Source: Intrasporangium oryzae NRRL B-24470
GTDB lineage: Bacteria > Actinomycetota > Actinomycetes > Actinomycetales > Dermatophilaceae
Reading direction: 5' to 3'
DNA: 64,000 nt
Assembly: GCF_000576595.1 (NCBI RefSeq)
Contig: NZ_AWSA01000018.1
Coordinates: 31,002 to 95,001, forward strand
Position numbers and translations under genes: made by a program. Positions 25,570-34,134 of the stretch are shown piece by piece. The notes beneath the pieces were generated by a model. The model made no database searches. It was not told the origin of the DNA and saw only the letters and a list, made by a program, of their open reading frames with translations. The first letter of the stretch is position 1; every line of letters starts with the position of its first letter.

Positions 25570-25672
25570 TTGCGGACTCGGACGACCTCGTTCGGGGCCC
25601 TGTCGTGCCGCGGGCGACGCACGGTCTCCCGTCGACGCAGCGGCGTGCGGCCTCGGGTCGGAGGTCCGAAGT

Positions 25673-26051
25673 GGATGAGTCGGCCGATACGCCGGGTTCT
25701 GTTCCGCGCCACCGTTACCGGTGACGCGGCGACGGCCATCCATCTAGGCCGGCCATTGCTGGCCGGCTCGAGCGCCCTACCCGCGCACTCGACCGGGCCG
25801 GTCTCGAGCGTGCGCTGTCTGGGCTTGCTCCGGGTGGGGTTTACCGAGCCGCTCCAGTCACCTGGAGCGCTGGTGGTCTCTTACACCACCGTTTCACCCT
25901 TACCGGCTGCCGAAGCACCCGGCGGTCTGTTTTCTGTGGCACTGTCCCGCGGGTCACCCCGGGTGGCTGTTGGCCACCACCCTGCCCTGTGGAGCCCGGA
26001 CGTTCCTCGGCAGGGCCGAGGCCCTGACGCGACCGTCTGGCCGACTCATCC
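25673..26051 (-). ncRNA. rnpB: RNase P RNA (type A)
   Basis: On the minus strand the RNA begins near GGATGAGTCGGCCAGACGG and soon reaches GAGGAACGTCCGGGCUCC, the conserved CR-I region. ACAGAAAACAGACCGCC and GGTAAGGGTGAAACGG (CR-II/III) are exact landmarks of RNase P RNA. The end CGGCCGACTCATCC pairs with the start to close the P1/P2 stem. Length of about 380 nt is normal for actinobacteria. It is the catalytic subunit that matures tRNA 5' ends. Ends are accurate to a few bases. A TATGCT -10-like box lies at 26064-26059, just upstream. Confidence 0.95.
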
Positions 26052-26058
26052 GTCGCCA

Positions 26059-26064
26059 AGCATA
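26059..26064 (-). promoter_or_regulatory. -10-like box of rnpB
   Basis: On the minus strand TATGCT stands 7-8 bases before the inferred 5' end of RNase P RNA, the right place for a sigma-70-type -10 element. No clear -35 was found. The stretch 26065-26215 between rnpB and the beta-helix gene shows no other gene. Confidence 0.4.
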
Positions 26065-26215
26065 GGCCGTATGCCGCTCACCCGCGGACACACCCGCGCC
26101 CTGCCCGCCTACACCAAAGGGCGTAGGGCCTGCTCCGTCAGCGGCGGGAGGAACAACCCGGGCGCGGCCCAGACACTTGAGGGTGATCCATTGGTCAGGG
26201 GGAAAGGCAACGGCC

Positions 26216-27652
26216 ATGCGTCCGAATCTTCGAATGAGGTCACGGGCGATGCTCGCGGCCAGCGTCCCGATCGCAGCACTCGCCCTGACCGTCGGCCCCG
26301 CCGGCTCGGCCGAGGCGGCGACCTATCTCTACGTCGGCGGCTCCAACTGCTCCGACAGCGGCTCGGGGACGTCCACACAGCCCTTCTGCACCATCGCCAA
26401 GGCGGCGAAGGTTGCACTGGCAGGGCAGACCGTCCTCGTCTCGTCCGGGACGTACGTTGACGAAGTGGCCCCGTGGCACTCCGGGACCTCCACCGCGCCC
26501 ATCATCTTCCAGCCGGCCGACGGCGCCTCCGTGACGATCTCGGGCCCGAGGCACGGTTTCACGATCTCGAACCAGAGCTGGATCACCGTCGCCGGATTCA
26601 CGATCCAGAACACGACGAGCAACGGGATCTACGTCTACAACGCGACCGGTCTGACCCTGGCGGGCAACACCGTGCAGACGTCAGGTCAGCGCGTGAGCGG
26701 CTACACGGCATACGGGATGTACCTCAACTCGATGACGAGCTCGTCCGTCATAGGCAACCTCGTCACGAACAACTCGGCCTCGGGCATCTACCTGACGAAC
26801 GGCTCGACCGGCAACCAGATCAGCCGCAACGAGAGCTCGTGGAACGCCTACGGCTACGTGCGCAACGCGGTCGGGATCGACCTGCGGGCTCCGGGCAACG
26901 TCGTGTCGGCCAACCGCGTCCACGACAACGAGGACTCCGGGATCCAGTCGTACCCGGGCGGCGACAGCAACACGATCGTCAACAACGTCAGCTACCACAA
27001 CAAGGGCTTCACCACGGTGGTGCTGACGAACTGCAACCACCCGACGACCGGGAACACGGCCGGGTGCATCACCGGTGACCACGGCATCGACGACTACGGG
27101 GTGACCGGCAGCGCGGTCGTCGGCAACACCGTCTACGACAACGTCGCGGCAGGGATCAACCTCGAGGGCGTCGCCTCGGGGACGGCCGCGAACTTCAGCT
27201 TCGCGAACAACGCCGCCGTGGACAACGCGGTCTCGTGCCCGAACGGCGCGGGCGGCACGGAGAAGTGCCCGCGGACCCGAGGGAACATGCGCGTCGACAG
27301 CACCTCGCAGATCGGGACGACGCTCGACTCCGACCTCGTCAACGTCAGCCTCACCGGCGCCACGCAGATGGTCTGGGGCACGACCTCGTACACGTCGCTG
27401 TCGTCCTTCCAGAGCGCGTCGGGGCAGGAGGCCCAGGGGCTGCAGGCCGACCCCAGGTGGGTCTCCCCCGGCCAGGCGAACTTCACGCTGCAGAGCGGCT
27501 CGCCCGCCATCGACTCGGCCAACTCGAGCGCCCCCGGGCAGAGCGCGACGGATGCCGCCTCGCACCCGCGCGTCGACGACCCGGCGACCGCCAACAGCGG
27601 ACTCGGCGTCCGGAGCTACGACGACCGCGGCGCCTACGAGTACCAGCCGTGA
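26216..27652 (+). CDS. secreted right-handed parallel beta-helix protein
   Basis: A 478-residue secreted protein. It has a signal peptide (RSRAMLAAS then PIAALALTV, cleavage near AEAAT), then a DUF1565-like opening (YLYVGGSNCSDSGSG...PFCTIAKAA). It continues with repeated coils of GNTV, GIYVYN, GIYLTNGS and DSGIQSYPGGDSNTIVNN, which build a pectate-lyase-type helix. The end (SPAIDSAN...DDRGAYEY) is the common closing segment of such proteins. These folds bind or cleave polysaccharides. No catalytic residues can be assigned by eye. The ATG at 26216 is chosen over an in-frame codon 13 residues upstream, with GGGGGAAAGG preceding. The next gene is 32 bp downstream. Confidence 0.82.
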   Translation: MRPNLRMRSRAMLAASVPIAALALTVGPAGSAEAATYLYVGGSNCSDSGSGTSTQPFCTIAKAAKVALAGQTVLVSSGTYVDEVAPWHSGTSTAPIIFQPADGASVTISGPRHGFTISNQSWITVAGFTIQNTTSNGIYVYNATGLTLAGNTVQTSGQRVSGYTAYGMYLNSMTSSSVIGNLVTNNSASGIYLTNGSTGNQISRNESSWNAYGYVRNAVGIDLRAPGNVVSANRVHDNEDSGIQSYPGGDSNTIVNNVSYHNKGFTTVVLTNCNHPTTGNTAGCITGDHGIDDYGVTGSAVVGNTVYDNVAAGINLEGVASGTAANFSFANNAAVDNAVSCPNGAGGTEKCPRTRGNMRVDSTSQIGTTLDSDLVNVSLTGATQMVWGTTSYTSLSSFQSASGQEAQGLQADPRWVSPGQANFTLQSGSPAIDSANSSAPGQSATDAASHPRVDDPATANSGLGVRSYDDRGAYEYQP

Positions 27653-27684
27653 ACCGGCCGCGAACACAGAGACGGGACCAGATC

Positions 27685-28137
27685 ATGAAGCCAGCAGCCA
27701 GCTCACGCGGCACGCGACAGAACGCTCCGTCCCCTCGGCCAAGGAAGGGCGTCCTCACCGGCGTGGCCGTCCTCGCGGCCGGCGCGGCCGCGGCGCTCAC
27801 CGGCGCGGCCTACGCCGGCAGCGCCCAGCCGGGCGCGGCACCCGACGTCCGTGCCGTCTGCAGCACGGCGGCCGCCCTGGCGTCGTCGATCAGCCCGATG
27901 GTCGCCTCGACGTCCGCTCACGCCACTCCTTCCGACGCCTCGGCGCTCCGCGGGCGTGCCGCGAGTCTCGCGACCGCGGCACCGTCCGACACCCTCCGTG
28001 AGGCCCTCCAGAACGCCGCAGACGACCTCGCCGCGCTCCGGGTCAGCCTCGTCTCCGGGTCGACCGATCGCCGCGCGGACATCGCCGCCACGCTCCGCTC
28101 GGACCTCGTCGCACTGCGGCTCGCCTGCCACTCGTGA
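27685..28137 (+). CDS. small secreted or membrane-anchored protein of unknown function
   Basis: A 150-residue protein with a basic start (RPRKG), one long hydrophobic segment (VLTGVAVLAAGAAAALTGAAYA, about 22-43) ending in a possible AxA cleavage site, then an alanine/serine-rich helical domain with two Cys (CSTAAALASS and LACHS) that could form a disulfide. I recognise no family. It lies 32 bp after the beta-helix gene, probably in the same operon, and is predicted to act outside the membrane. Confidence 0.6.
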   Translation: MKPAASSRGTRQNAPSPRPRKGVLTGVAVLAAGAAAALTGAAYAGSAQPGAAPDVRAVCSTAAALASSISPMVASTSAHATPSDASALRGRAASLATAAPSDTLREALQNAADDLAALRVSLVSGSTDRRADIAATLRSDLVALRLACHS

Positions 28138-28141
28138 CACC

Positions 28142-28177
28142 GATCCCGACGCCGATCCCGACGCCGATCCCGACGCC
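28142..28177 (+). repeat. three copies of a 12-bp unit just after a stop codon
   Basis: GATCCCGACGCC repeats three times directly after the TGA of the small secreted protein. A readthrough frame would encode Asp-Pro-Asp-Ala repeats. It is the second 12-bp tandem repeat in the window. Confidence 0.9.
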
Positions 28178-28276
28178 GAGAACGCGTCGACGTGAGGTGT
28201 CCTCCGTCAGGTGACGTAGGCCGCGATCGGCCCGGCGTCGGTGTCGGCGCGGGCGCCCGGAGGGAAAGGTGCTGGC

Positions 28277-29914
28277 ATGAACGGACCGGTTGTCACCTCC
28301 CTCGGCCACGCCGGCCTGCGCATCGACGCACCCGGCCTGCGCATGCTCTGCGACCCCTGGCTCTCGCCGGGCGGCGCCTTCCTCGGCTCGTGGTTCCCGT
28401 TCCCCGACAACGAGCACATGAGGACGCACGAGATGCTCGACTGCGACTGGGTCGGGATCTCCCACGAGCACCTCGACCACCTCGACCTGCCGCTCCTGCG
28501 CGGGCTGCCGCCCTCGGTGCGGCTCGTCATCCCGCGCTACCCGTCGCGCGAGATGCGCAACCGGATCGCGGGTGCGCACATCGACAACGTCGTCATCGAG
28601 CTCGACGCCTGGGAGCGGCTCGCGCTCAACGACCGCGGCGACTGGGTGACGGTCATCCCCGAGCTGAGCCCGATGTGCCACGACGCGGCGATCCTCGTCC
28701 ACGTCGACGGCCATGCCGTGCTCCACACCAACGACGCCCGCCTCAGCGTCAGCCAGCTGCGCCGCGCCGCCGAGGAGGTCGGCCGGCCCATCGACGTCAT
28801 GGGCGTGCAGATGTCCGGGGCGTCGTGGCACCCGATCTGCTACGACTACGCCGACGAGGTCATTGCGCGGGTCAGCGGCGAGAAGCGACTCGGCAAGTTC
28901 AAGGCCGTGACGCGGCTCCTGCGCTCGGCGCCGCCCAGGATCGTCATCCCGTATGCCGGGCCGCCGTGCTTCCTCGACCCCGCCCTCGCCCACCACAACG
29001 GCGCGATGACCCCTCCCGGGATCTTCCCCGACCAGGCCCAGGCGCTCGACTTCCTGCGCGAGCGCCTGCCGGAGCAGACCTCGCTCTACCTGCTCCCCGG
29101 GGACCGCCTCGATGTGGGTTCCGGCGCCGTCGAGCGGGACCGGATGTGGACCCACTTCTCCTTCGACGACACGTCCGACTACCTGAGCGACTACGCGGCG
29201 GCCCGCCAGCACGAGATCGCCGCCATCTACGCGACCCACCCGGACCCCGAGCCGGACAGCGGTCTCGCCGAGCGGTTCCGCGACCACTTCCTCGCGCTCG
29301 GCTCGCTGTCGGACTACTTCCTCCAGCGGATCGGGATGACGGTCCGGTTCGAGGTCCTCGGCCGCGCGGGAGGGACGTGGGACGTGCGCCTCGGGCCCGA
29401 GACAACCCAGGTCGACCTGCGCCCCGGCGAGGACGCCCCGGGCTACCGCCTCACGGTCGAGGCCCGCTGGCTCGATGCCGTGCTGCGCGGCCGGATCCGC
29501 TGGGAGGACCTCCTCCTGTCCCTGCGCATCAGGGCGAGCCGCGACCCCGACGTGTACAACGACTACCTCGTCGGCCTGCTCAAGCACGCGGACCGGGACG
29601 CGCTCGAGGCCGTCGAGACCTACGAGACGAACCGCGACCCCGACGAGACCGTCGTCCTGCGCGACGGCACGACCGAGTACATCGTGAGCCGCTACTGCCC
29701 GCACGCCGGCGAGGACCTCCAGCACGGCGGCGTGGCCCACGACGGCGTGCTGCGCTGCCTCGGCCACAACTTCGACTTCGACCTCGGCACGGGTGAGTGC
29801 CTCAACGCACGCTGCGACCCGCTGCGCGTCACGCGGGTCGAGACCGAGCCTGCGAGCGGCATCCCGTCGGGCCTTCCGGAGGGCGTGGGCGCCGAGGCCC
29901 AAGGCGGATCCTGA
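28277..29914 (+). CDS. metallo-beta-lactamase-fold protein with C-terminal Rieske domain
   Basis: A 545-residue protein. The N-terminal half is an UlaG-like MBL fold with HEHLDH (His63, His65, Asp67, His68), later HTNDAR and a second metal region. The C-terminus is a Rieske [2Fe-2S] domain: Cys474-x-His476 and Cys494-xx-His497 in CPHAGED and CLGHNF. CMP-Neu5Ac hydroxylase has the same two modules in reverse order (Rieske first), so an oxygenase acting on a sugar nucleotide is one possibility; a hydrolase with a redox sensor is another. Cytoplasmic. The ATG at 28277 follows GGAGGGAAAGG. It is tail to tail with the EPS operon. Confidence 0.82.
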   Translation: MNGPVVTSLGHAGLRIDAPGLRMLCDPWLSPGGAFLGSWFPFPDNEHMRTHEMLDCDWVGISHEHLDHLDLPLLRGLPPSVRLVIPRYPSREMRNRIAGAHIDNVVIELDAWERLALNDRGDWVTVIPELSPMCHDAAILVHVDGHAVLHTNDARLSVSQLRRAAEEVGRPIDVMGVQMSGASWHPICYDYADEVIARVSGEKRLGKFKAVTRLLRSAPPRIVIPYAGPPCFLDPALAHHNGAMTPPGIFPDQAQALDFLRERLPEQTSLYLLPGDRLDVGSGAVERDRMWTHFSFDDTSDYLSDYAAARQHEIAAIYATHPDPEPDSGLAERFRDHFLALGSLSDYFLQRIGMTVRFEVLGRAGGTWDVRLGPETTQVDLRPGEDAPGYRLTVEARWLDAVLRGRIRWEDLLLSLRIRASRDPDVYNDYLVGLLKHADRDALEAVETYETNRDPDETVVLRDGTTEYIVSRYCPHAGEDLQHGGVAHDGVLRCLGHNFDFDLGTGECLNARCDPLRVTRVETEPASGIPSGLPEGVGAEAQGGS

Positions 29915-29932
29915 GCGGACCCGAGCGGCCCG

Positions 29933-30520
29933 TCAGGCCGGGCGGAGCAGGTACACCGCCGTCTGCACCAGGACGTTGAGCGTATGCCGCAGGGTCGGCG
30001 CCCGCAGGAACGTGGCGTCGAGCGCCACCCTCCGGGGGACGACCTCCTCGAGGTACCAGCGCTCCGGGTCGCTGGCCGCGGGCCGCAGCACACGCGAGTC
30101 GCGCAGGCGGATCTGGGCCGGCCCCGTCAGACCCGGCGTGTACTGGAGGATCCACCGGCAGTCCGTCGGGTAGCGCTCGGCGAGCCCTACCGTCTCGGGC
30201 CGGGGCCCGACGAGGGTCATCTCCCCGCGAAGGACGTTGACGAGCTGCGGGAGCTCGTCCACCGAGGTGCGGCGCAGCACCGAGCCGACCCGAGTGACCC
30301 GGGGGTCCGCGCGAGCCGTGAGGTCGGGACCGTCCCCACCGTCGGTCATGGTCCGCAGCTTGAGGATCGTGAAGGGCTGGCCGCCGGCCCCGACCCGCTG
30401 CTGGCGGAAGAGCACGGGGCCCGGGCTGCTCCGCCGGATCGCGATCGCCGCGACCCCCAGCAGGGGCGCACTGACGACGAGTCCGAGCGTGGCGACGCAG
30501 ACGTCACAGGCACGCCGCAG
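29933..30520 (-). CDS. initiating sugar-phosphate transferase (PglC/WbaP C-domain type)
   Basis: A roughly 195-residue bacterial sugar transferase. One membrane-associated helix (ACDVCVATLGLVVSAPLLGV) is followed by SPGPVLFRQQRVG, FTILKLRTM, SVDELPQLVNVLRGEMTLVGPRPE and YTPGLTGPAQIR, all hallmarks of polyprenyl-phosphate hexose-1-phosphate transferases. It starts EPS or glycan repeat assembly by loading a sugar phosphate onto undecaprenyl phosphate. It is the minimal monotopic form without the multi-TM N-domain of WbaP. The start is doubtful: there is no ATG/GTG where homologues begin, and CTG 30520 fits; GTG near 30662 would overlap the lipoprotein gene. It is the last gene of the EPS operon. 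Confidence 0.82.
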   Translation of the reverse strand: MRRACDVCVATLGLVVSAPLLGVAAIAIRRSSPGPVLFRQQRVGAGGQPFTILKLRTMTDGGDGPDLTARADPRVTRVGSVLRRTSVDELPQLVNVLRGEMTLVGPRPETVGLAERYPTDCRWILQYTPGLTGPAQIRLRDSRVLRPAASDPERWYLEEVVPRRVALDATFLRAPTLRHTLNVLVQTAVYLLRPA

Positions 30521-30549
30521 CCCGCCGACCCCCGATCGTCCGCCCTGCC

Positions 30550-31557
30550 CTAGCCCGTGCCGGCTGCCACGAACACCGCGTCGAACATCTGCGAGGCGAC
30601 CGCCACGTCGTCGGCGAGGCCGACCTGAAGTGTCGATGGCGACATGTGCGTCCACAGCTGCGCCCCCTTTCTCCGTCGTTCCTGCAAGGCCTGCGTGAGC
30701 GCGTTGGGCGCGGCCCCGGGGTCCGTGAGCCGGACGAGGCCGCCCTGGTAGACCTGCGCCCACGTCCAGATGTCGACCGCCTTGGCGCCCTCCTCGAGGG
30801 GGATGTCGACGAAGGTGTGGACGTCGGCCTCGGCCCGGGCAGCGTCCCAGGGGTAGGCGCCGGGATGGGCCAGTGCCTTGCGGGCCTGGAGCCGGGTCCG
30901 GCTCCCCCACCGCCGCACGGCTTCACGCCAGCTGAGCCGCATCGCCTGGTCGCGGTCGAGCCCCTGATCGGCATACCAGCTGTCGTCCCGCAGCCCGGGG
31001 CTGACGTCGACGACGTCGAGACCCGAGGCGATGTAGCCGTCGACGGCGGCCATGGAGGCACCGGGGTCGCGCAGCCGCGCCATCGAGGCGCAGGTCCGCA
31101 TCTCCGCCGAGGGAACGGGCTGCCAGTCCAGGCAGCCGAGTTCCGGCACGACGACGTCGACCAGCACCTTGCCACCCGGGAGCGCCGCGTGGACGTCGCG
31201 CACCGCCTGCGCCACGAGCGCCGAGTCCTGCGCCGGCGTGCTCCCGTCGCGGTAGCCCAGCTCGTCGGCGATCTTGATCCCCTTCGCCCCGGTGCGGCGC
31301 GCCAGGTCGACCGCGATGTCGAGGACCTGCCGGTACCGGGCCGGACCGGTCAGGTAGGCCTTGACGAAGTCCGCCTCGACCCAGACCTCGGTCCCACGGT
31401 CGGCGATCGCGCTCGCCAGCTCGACGTACTTGCTGGCGGCGGTGGTCTCGCCCGGGGCCGGCCCCGATCCCGTCGCCGGCAGGGCGTCGCTCGTGCAGCC
31501 CGCCGCGAGCACCGCGACCGTCAGCGTCGCGAGCCCGAGTCGAAGCGCCCGTCTCAT
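30550..31557 (-). CDS. lipoprotein with TIM-barrel-like features, EPS operon
   Basis: A 335-residue protein. The signal LATLTVAVLAAGC gives a lipobox with Cys21, so it is anchored outside the membrane. The mature part has repeating strand-helix units (WVEADFVKAY, AKGIKIADELGYRDG, KVLVDVVVPELGCLDW, LDVVDVSPGL, AKAVDIWTW) suggesting a glycoside-hydrolase-like TIM barrel with acidic residues in candidate active-site positions. I do not recognise the family. An EPS-trimming hydrolase or a binding protein would fit the context. Its ATG overlaps the flippase stop by ATGA. Confidence 0.7.
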   Translation of the reverse strand: MRRALRLGLATLTVAVLAAGCTSDALPATGSGPAPGETTAASKYVELASAIADRGTEVWVEADFVKAYLTGPARYRQVLDIAVDLARRTGAKGIKIADELGYRDGSTPAQDSALVAQAVRDVHAALPGGKVLVDVVVPELGCLDWQPVPSAEMRTCASMARLRDPGASMAAVDGYIASGLDVVDVSPGLRDDSWYADQGLDRDQAMRLSWREAVRRWGSRTRLQARKALAHPGAYPWDAARAEADVHTFVDIPLEEGAKAVDIWTWAQVYQGGLVRLTDPGAAPNALTQALQERRRKGAQLWTHMSPSTLQVGLADDVAVASQMFDAVFVAAGTG

Positions 31558-32837
31558 CGCGCCCGAGCCATGAGGCGTCGGAGGACGCCGAGAAGGGTGA
31601 GGTCGGTGACGAGATAGGCGACGGCGCTCGCCACCGCCGCGCCCACGACCCCCTGCGAGGGGATGAGGAGCAGGTCGAGCACGATCGTCACGACGAGGCC
31701 CACGGCGAGGACGGCCGAGTTCGTGCCGGGCCGACGTGTCCCGAGGAGGAACCCGCTCGCGAGACCACCAGCCGGCGAGACGACGAGACCGGCGACGATG
31801 ATGACGGCCGGCGTCACCGCGGCGGCGAACTCCTGCCCGTACAGCGCGGGCAGGAGCGGTGAGGCCGCGAGCGCCAGGGCCGCGGCGACGGCGAGACCGA
31901 GACCGAGCAGCCATGGGAGCTGTCGCGCCACGTCGCGGGAGGCCCCGGCCGCGCCCTGGCGCGCGACCCGGGGATAGGTCACCCAGGTCACCGCGAGGGC
32001 GGGGAGCTTGACCAGCTCGGCGAACTTCGACGCGACGGCGTAGACGCCGAGCGGGCCGGGTCCGGCCATGGACCCCAGCACGAGGAAGTCCAGGCGAAGG
32101 TTGAGCAGCCCGACGAGCCCGCCGACCTGCCCGAGGAGCCCGAAGGTGACGACTCGTCGGGCCAGCGGACGGTCGGGGCGCCCGAGGAACCGCATGCCGC
32201 GAGCGTGGACCCGGTGACCGAGCCGCAGCCACGCGCCTGCCGCGACGAGGACGTCGGCCGCGATGAGCGTGACGACGAGCAGGAGCGGTCCGCGGAGCCC
32301 GAGGAGGTAGCCGATCGCGAAGGCGGGGAGGAACGCCACCTCCTCGGCCGCGGTGACAACGTTCGAGCCCTTGAGGTCGTCGAGCCCCTGCAGGCTCGAC
32401 TTCCCGACGGCCACGGGGAGCTGGGTCGCCACGCTCAGGCCCGCGAGGACCATCACGAGCGTGGTCGTCGTGGGGAAGAGGATCGCGTGGATCGCCGGCA
32501 GGAGGACGAACCAGGCCGCCGTGCCGAGCGCGGTCCCCGCGGCGAGGACGGCGAGGATCGTCGGCCAGAGCCGCCGCGCCGTTCCCTCCGGCCCCGCGAG
32601 GAAGTAGCCCATGGCCCCTGGGAGGCCGCATGCCGCGAGCACGCCGAAGAGCCCGGGCACCACACGCAGGAGCGCAAGCACCCCGACATCCGCAGCGCCT
32701 CCGACCCGGGCGACGACGACGGTCGCGGCCGCGAGGGCGAGGATCGCGATGAGGCGGGCCGAGATGTTGTCGAGGACGGCCCGACCCGGGATCCGGACCG
32801 TCCGCAGTCGCTCGGTCGGCTGGAGGCGCATGAGCAT
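31554..32837 (-). CDS. oligosaccharide flippase (Wzx/MATE-like)
   Basis: A 427-residue integral membrane protein with about 12-14 hydrophobic segments, matching polysaccharide transporters of the MOP superfamily. It should flip undecaprenyl-linked repeat units across the membrane. Arg/Glu in early helices (GRAVLDNISARLIAI) and the GLFGVLAACGLPGAMGYF region are typical. The ATG follows GGAGGACTGAG. It lies one base after the stop of the O-antigen ligase gene and overlaps the lipoprotein gene downstream by ATGA. Confidence 0.85.
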   Translation of the reverse strand: MLMRLQPTERLRTVRIPGRAVLDNISARLIAILALAAATVVVARVGGAADVGVLALLRVVPGLFGVLAACGLPGAMGYFLAGPEGTARRLWPTILAVLAAGTALGTAAWFVLLPAIHAILFPTTTTLVMVLAGLSVATQLPVAVGKSSLQGLDDLKGSNVVTAAEEVAFLPAFAIGYLLGLRGPLLLVVTLIAADVLVAAGAWLRLGHRVHARGMRFLGRPDRPLARRVVTFGLLGQVGGLVGLLNLRLDFLVLGSMAGPGPLGVYAVASKFAELVKLPALAVTWVTYPRVARQGAAGASRDVARQLPWLLGLGLAVAAALALAASPLLPALYGQEFAAAVTPAVIIVAGLVVSPAGGLASGFLLGTRRPGTNSAVLAVGLVVTIVLDLLLIPSQGVVGAAVASAVAYLVTDLTLLGVLRRLMARAR

Positions 32838-32838
32838 C

Positions 32839-34134
32839 TCAGTCCTCCCCTGCCCGACGGCTGGTCTGCCTGAGCAGTCGAGGCGTCGCGCTCATGCGCA
32901 GCAGGTCGAGCCCGGCGACGAGCCCGAGGTAGGCCCAGAGGTGGCGGAAGTGGAGGACCTCGTAGAACGCCCCCGAGACGAGGAAGGCGGCGCCGATCCC
33001 TGCGAGGAAGTGCGGAGCCGGGATCACCGTGTCCTCGGGCGTCCCGCGGGCCGACACCCGCCGCAACCTGACGGCGATCGAGGTGACCAGGACGACGAGC
33101 CCCAGGCCACCGAGCGCCCCACGCTCGACGATGGTCGCCACATAGTCGTTGTGGGCCTCCTTGACATAGGGCGCGGCCTCCGCGGCGAGCGTCGCCTTGG
33201 TCCGGCTGGGTCCCACACCGAGGAGGTCACCGCGCCAGAACAGCTGGATCCCCTCGGCGACAAGGACCTCACGCTCGCGGCTGGACTCGTCGCTCCGGCC
33301 GAGGGAGTCGTGCAGCACGGGGCCGGAGTCGGCTGCCTTCTGACGCAGGGCGGCGAGGTCGACGACGCGGCTGCCGACGCCGAGGCCGAGAGCGAGCGCG
33401 CACGCGACGACAAGCGTGACGGCGGGGCCCCGAGACCGCGAGAGGCCGACGACGAGGCTCACCGCGCCGCCGACGAGAGCACCGACCACAGCGCCGTTCG
33501 ACCCGGTGAAGACGATGGCCGTCACGATGAGGGCGATGGCGCCGCACCGGGCCACCATGCCTCTGGGGCGCCTCGCCGCGAGGACGAAGAAGAGGGAGAC
33601 GACGAAGTAGTTGCCGGCCAGGTTCGGGTCGCCGAAGGTCAACGACGCCCTCGATCCGTCGGCCGCGGTCATCCCGGCGAGCCAGGGCAGGCCACCGAGT
33701 CGGCCCACGATGAGCAGCAGCGCCCACACCGCGCCACTCCAGCACCAGGCCGAGGTCAGTGGCTCGACGAGGCTGCGGTCCGCGAGCAGGCAGCTGGCGA
33801 TCGTCGCGGACCACGCCAGGAGGAAGAGGTCCTGGCCGATGACGAGCGTGGACCGGAGCTCCCCCGCCGCGAACGCTGCCACGGCGCCGGCAACCATGAG
33901 GATCCAGACTCCGGCGAGATACGGAACGCGGATCCCGGCCCGGACTCCGACGAGCCACATCAGTCCCGCGACGATGGAGAGCGCGATGGTCAGGTCGGCC
34001 GGCGCGGTGTTCCCCGGACCCGACGGGACGAGCAGCGGCAGCGTGACGACCGCGAGGGCGAACAGACCCCGCACCGCACCGGGGGCGCGCGTGGCGGCCG
34101 GGGCGCCGGTCGCGACGGGCAGGGTCGTCGTCAT
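32839..34134 (-). CDS. O-antigen ligase/polymerase-family membrane protein
   Basis: A 431-residue protein with about 11-12 TM segments. The large periplasmic loop contains FWRGDLLGVGPSRTKATL and VKEAHNDYVATIVERGALGG; the HND/HN.Y pattern is the Wzy_C/WaaL signature, with the His as likely catalytic residue. In this operon it probably polymerises repeat units (Wzy) or ligates glycan to an acceptor. The ATG at 34134 overlaps the stop of the upstream kinase gene by ATGA; a longer frame upstream is not needed. Confidence 0.83.
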   Translation of the reverse strand: MTTTLPVATGAPAATRAPGAVRGLFALAVVTLPLLVPSGPGNTAPADLTIALSIVAGLMWLVGVRAGIRVPYLAGVWILMVAGAVAAFAAGELRSTLVIGQDLFLLAWSATIASCLLADRSLVEPLTSAWCWSGAVWALLLIVGRLGGLPWLAGMTAADGSRASLTFGDPNLAGNYFVVSLFFVLAARRPRGMVARCGAIALIVTAIVFTGSNGAVVGALVGGAVSLVVGLSRSRGPAVTLVVACALALGLGVGSRVVDLAALRQKAADSGPVLHDSLGRSDESSREREVLVAEGIQLFWRGDLLGVGPSRTKATLAAEAAPYVKEAHNDYVATIVERGALGGLGLVVLVTSIAVRLRRVSARGTPEDTVIPAPHFLAGIGAAFLVSGAFYEVLHFRHLWAYLGLVAGLDLLRMSATPRLLRQTSRRAGED

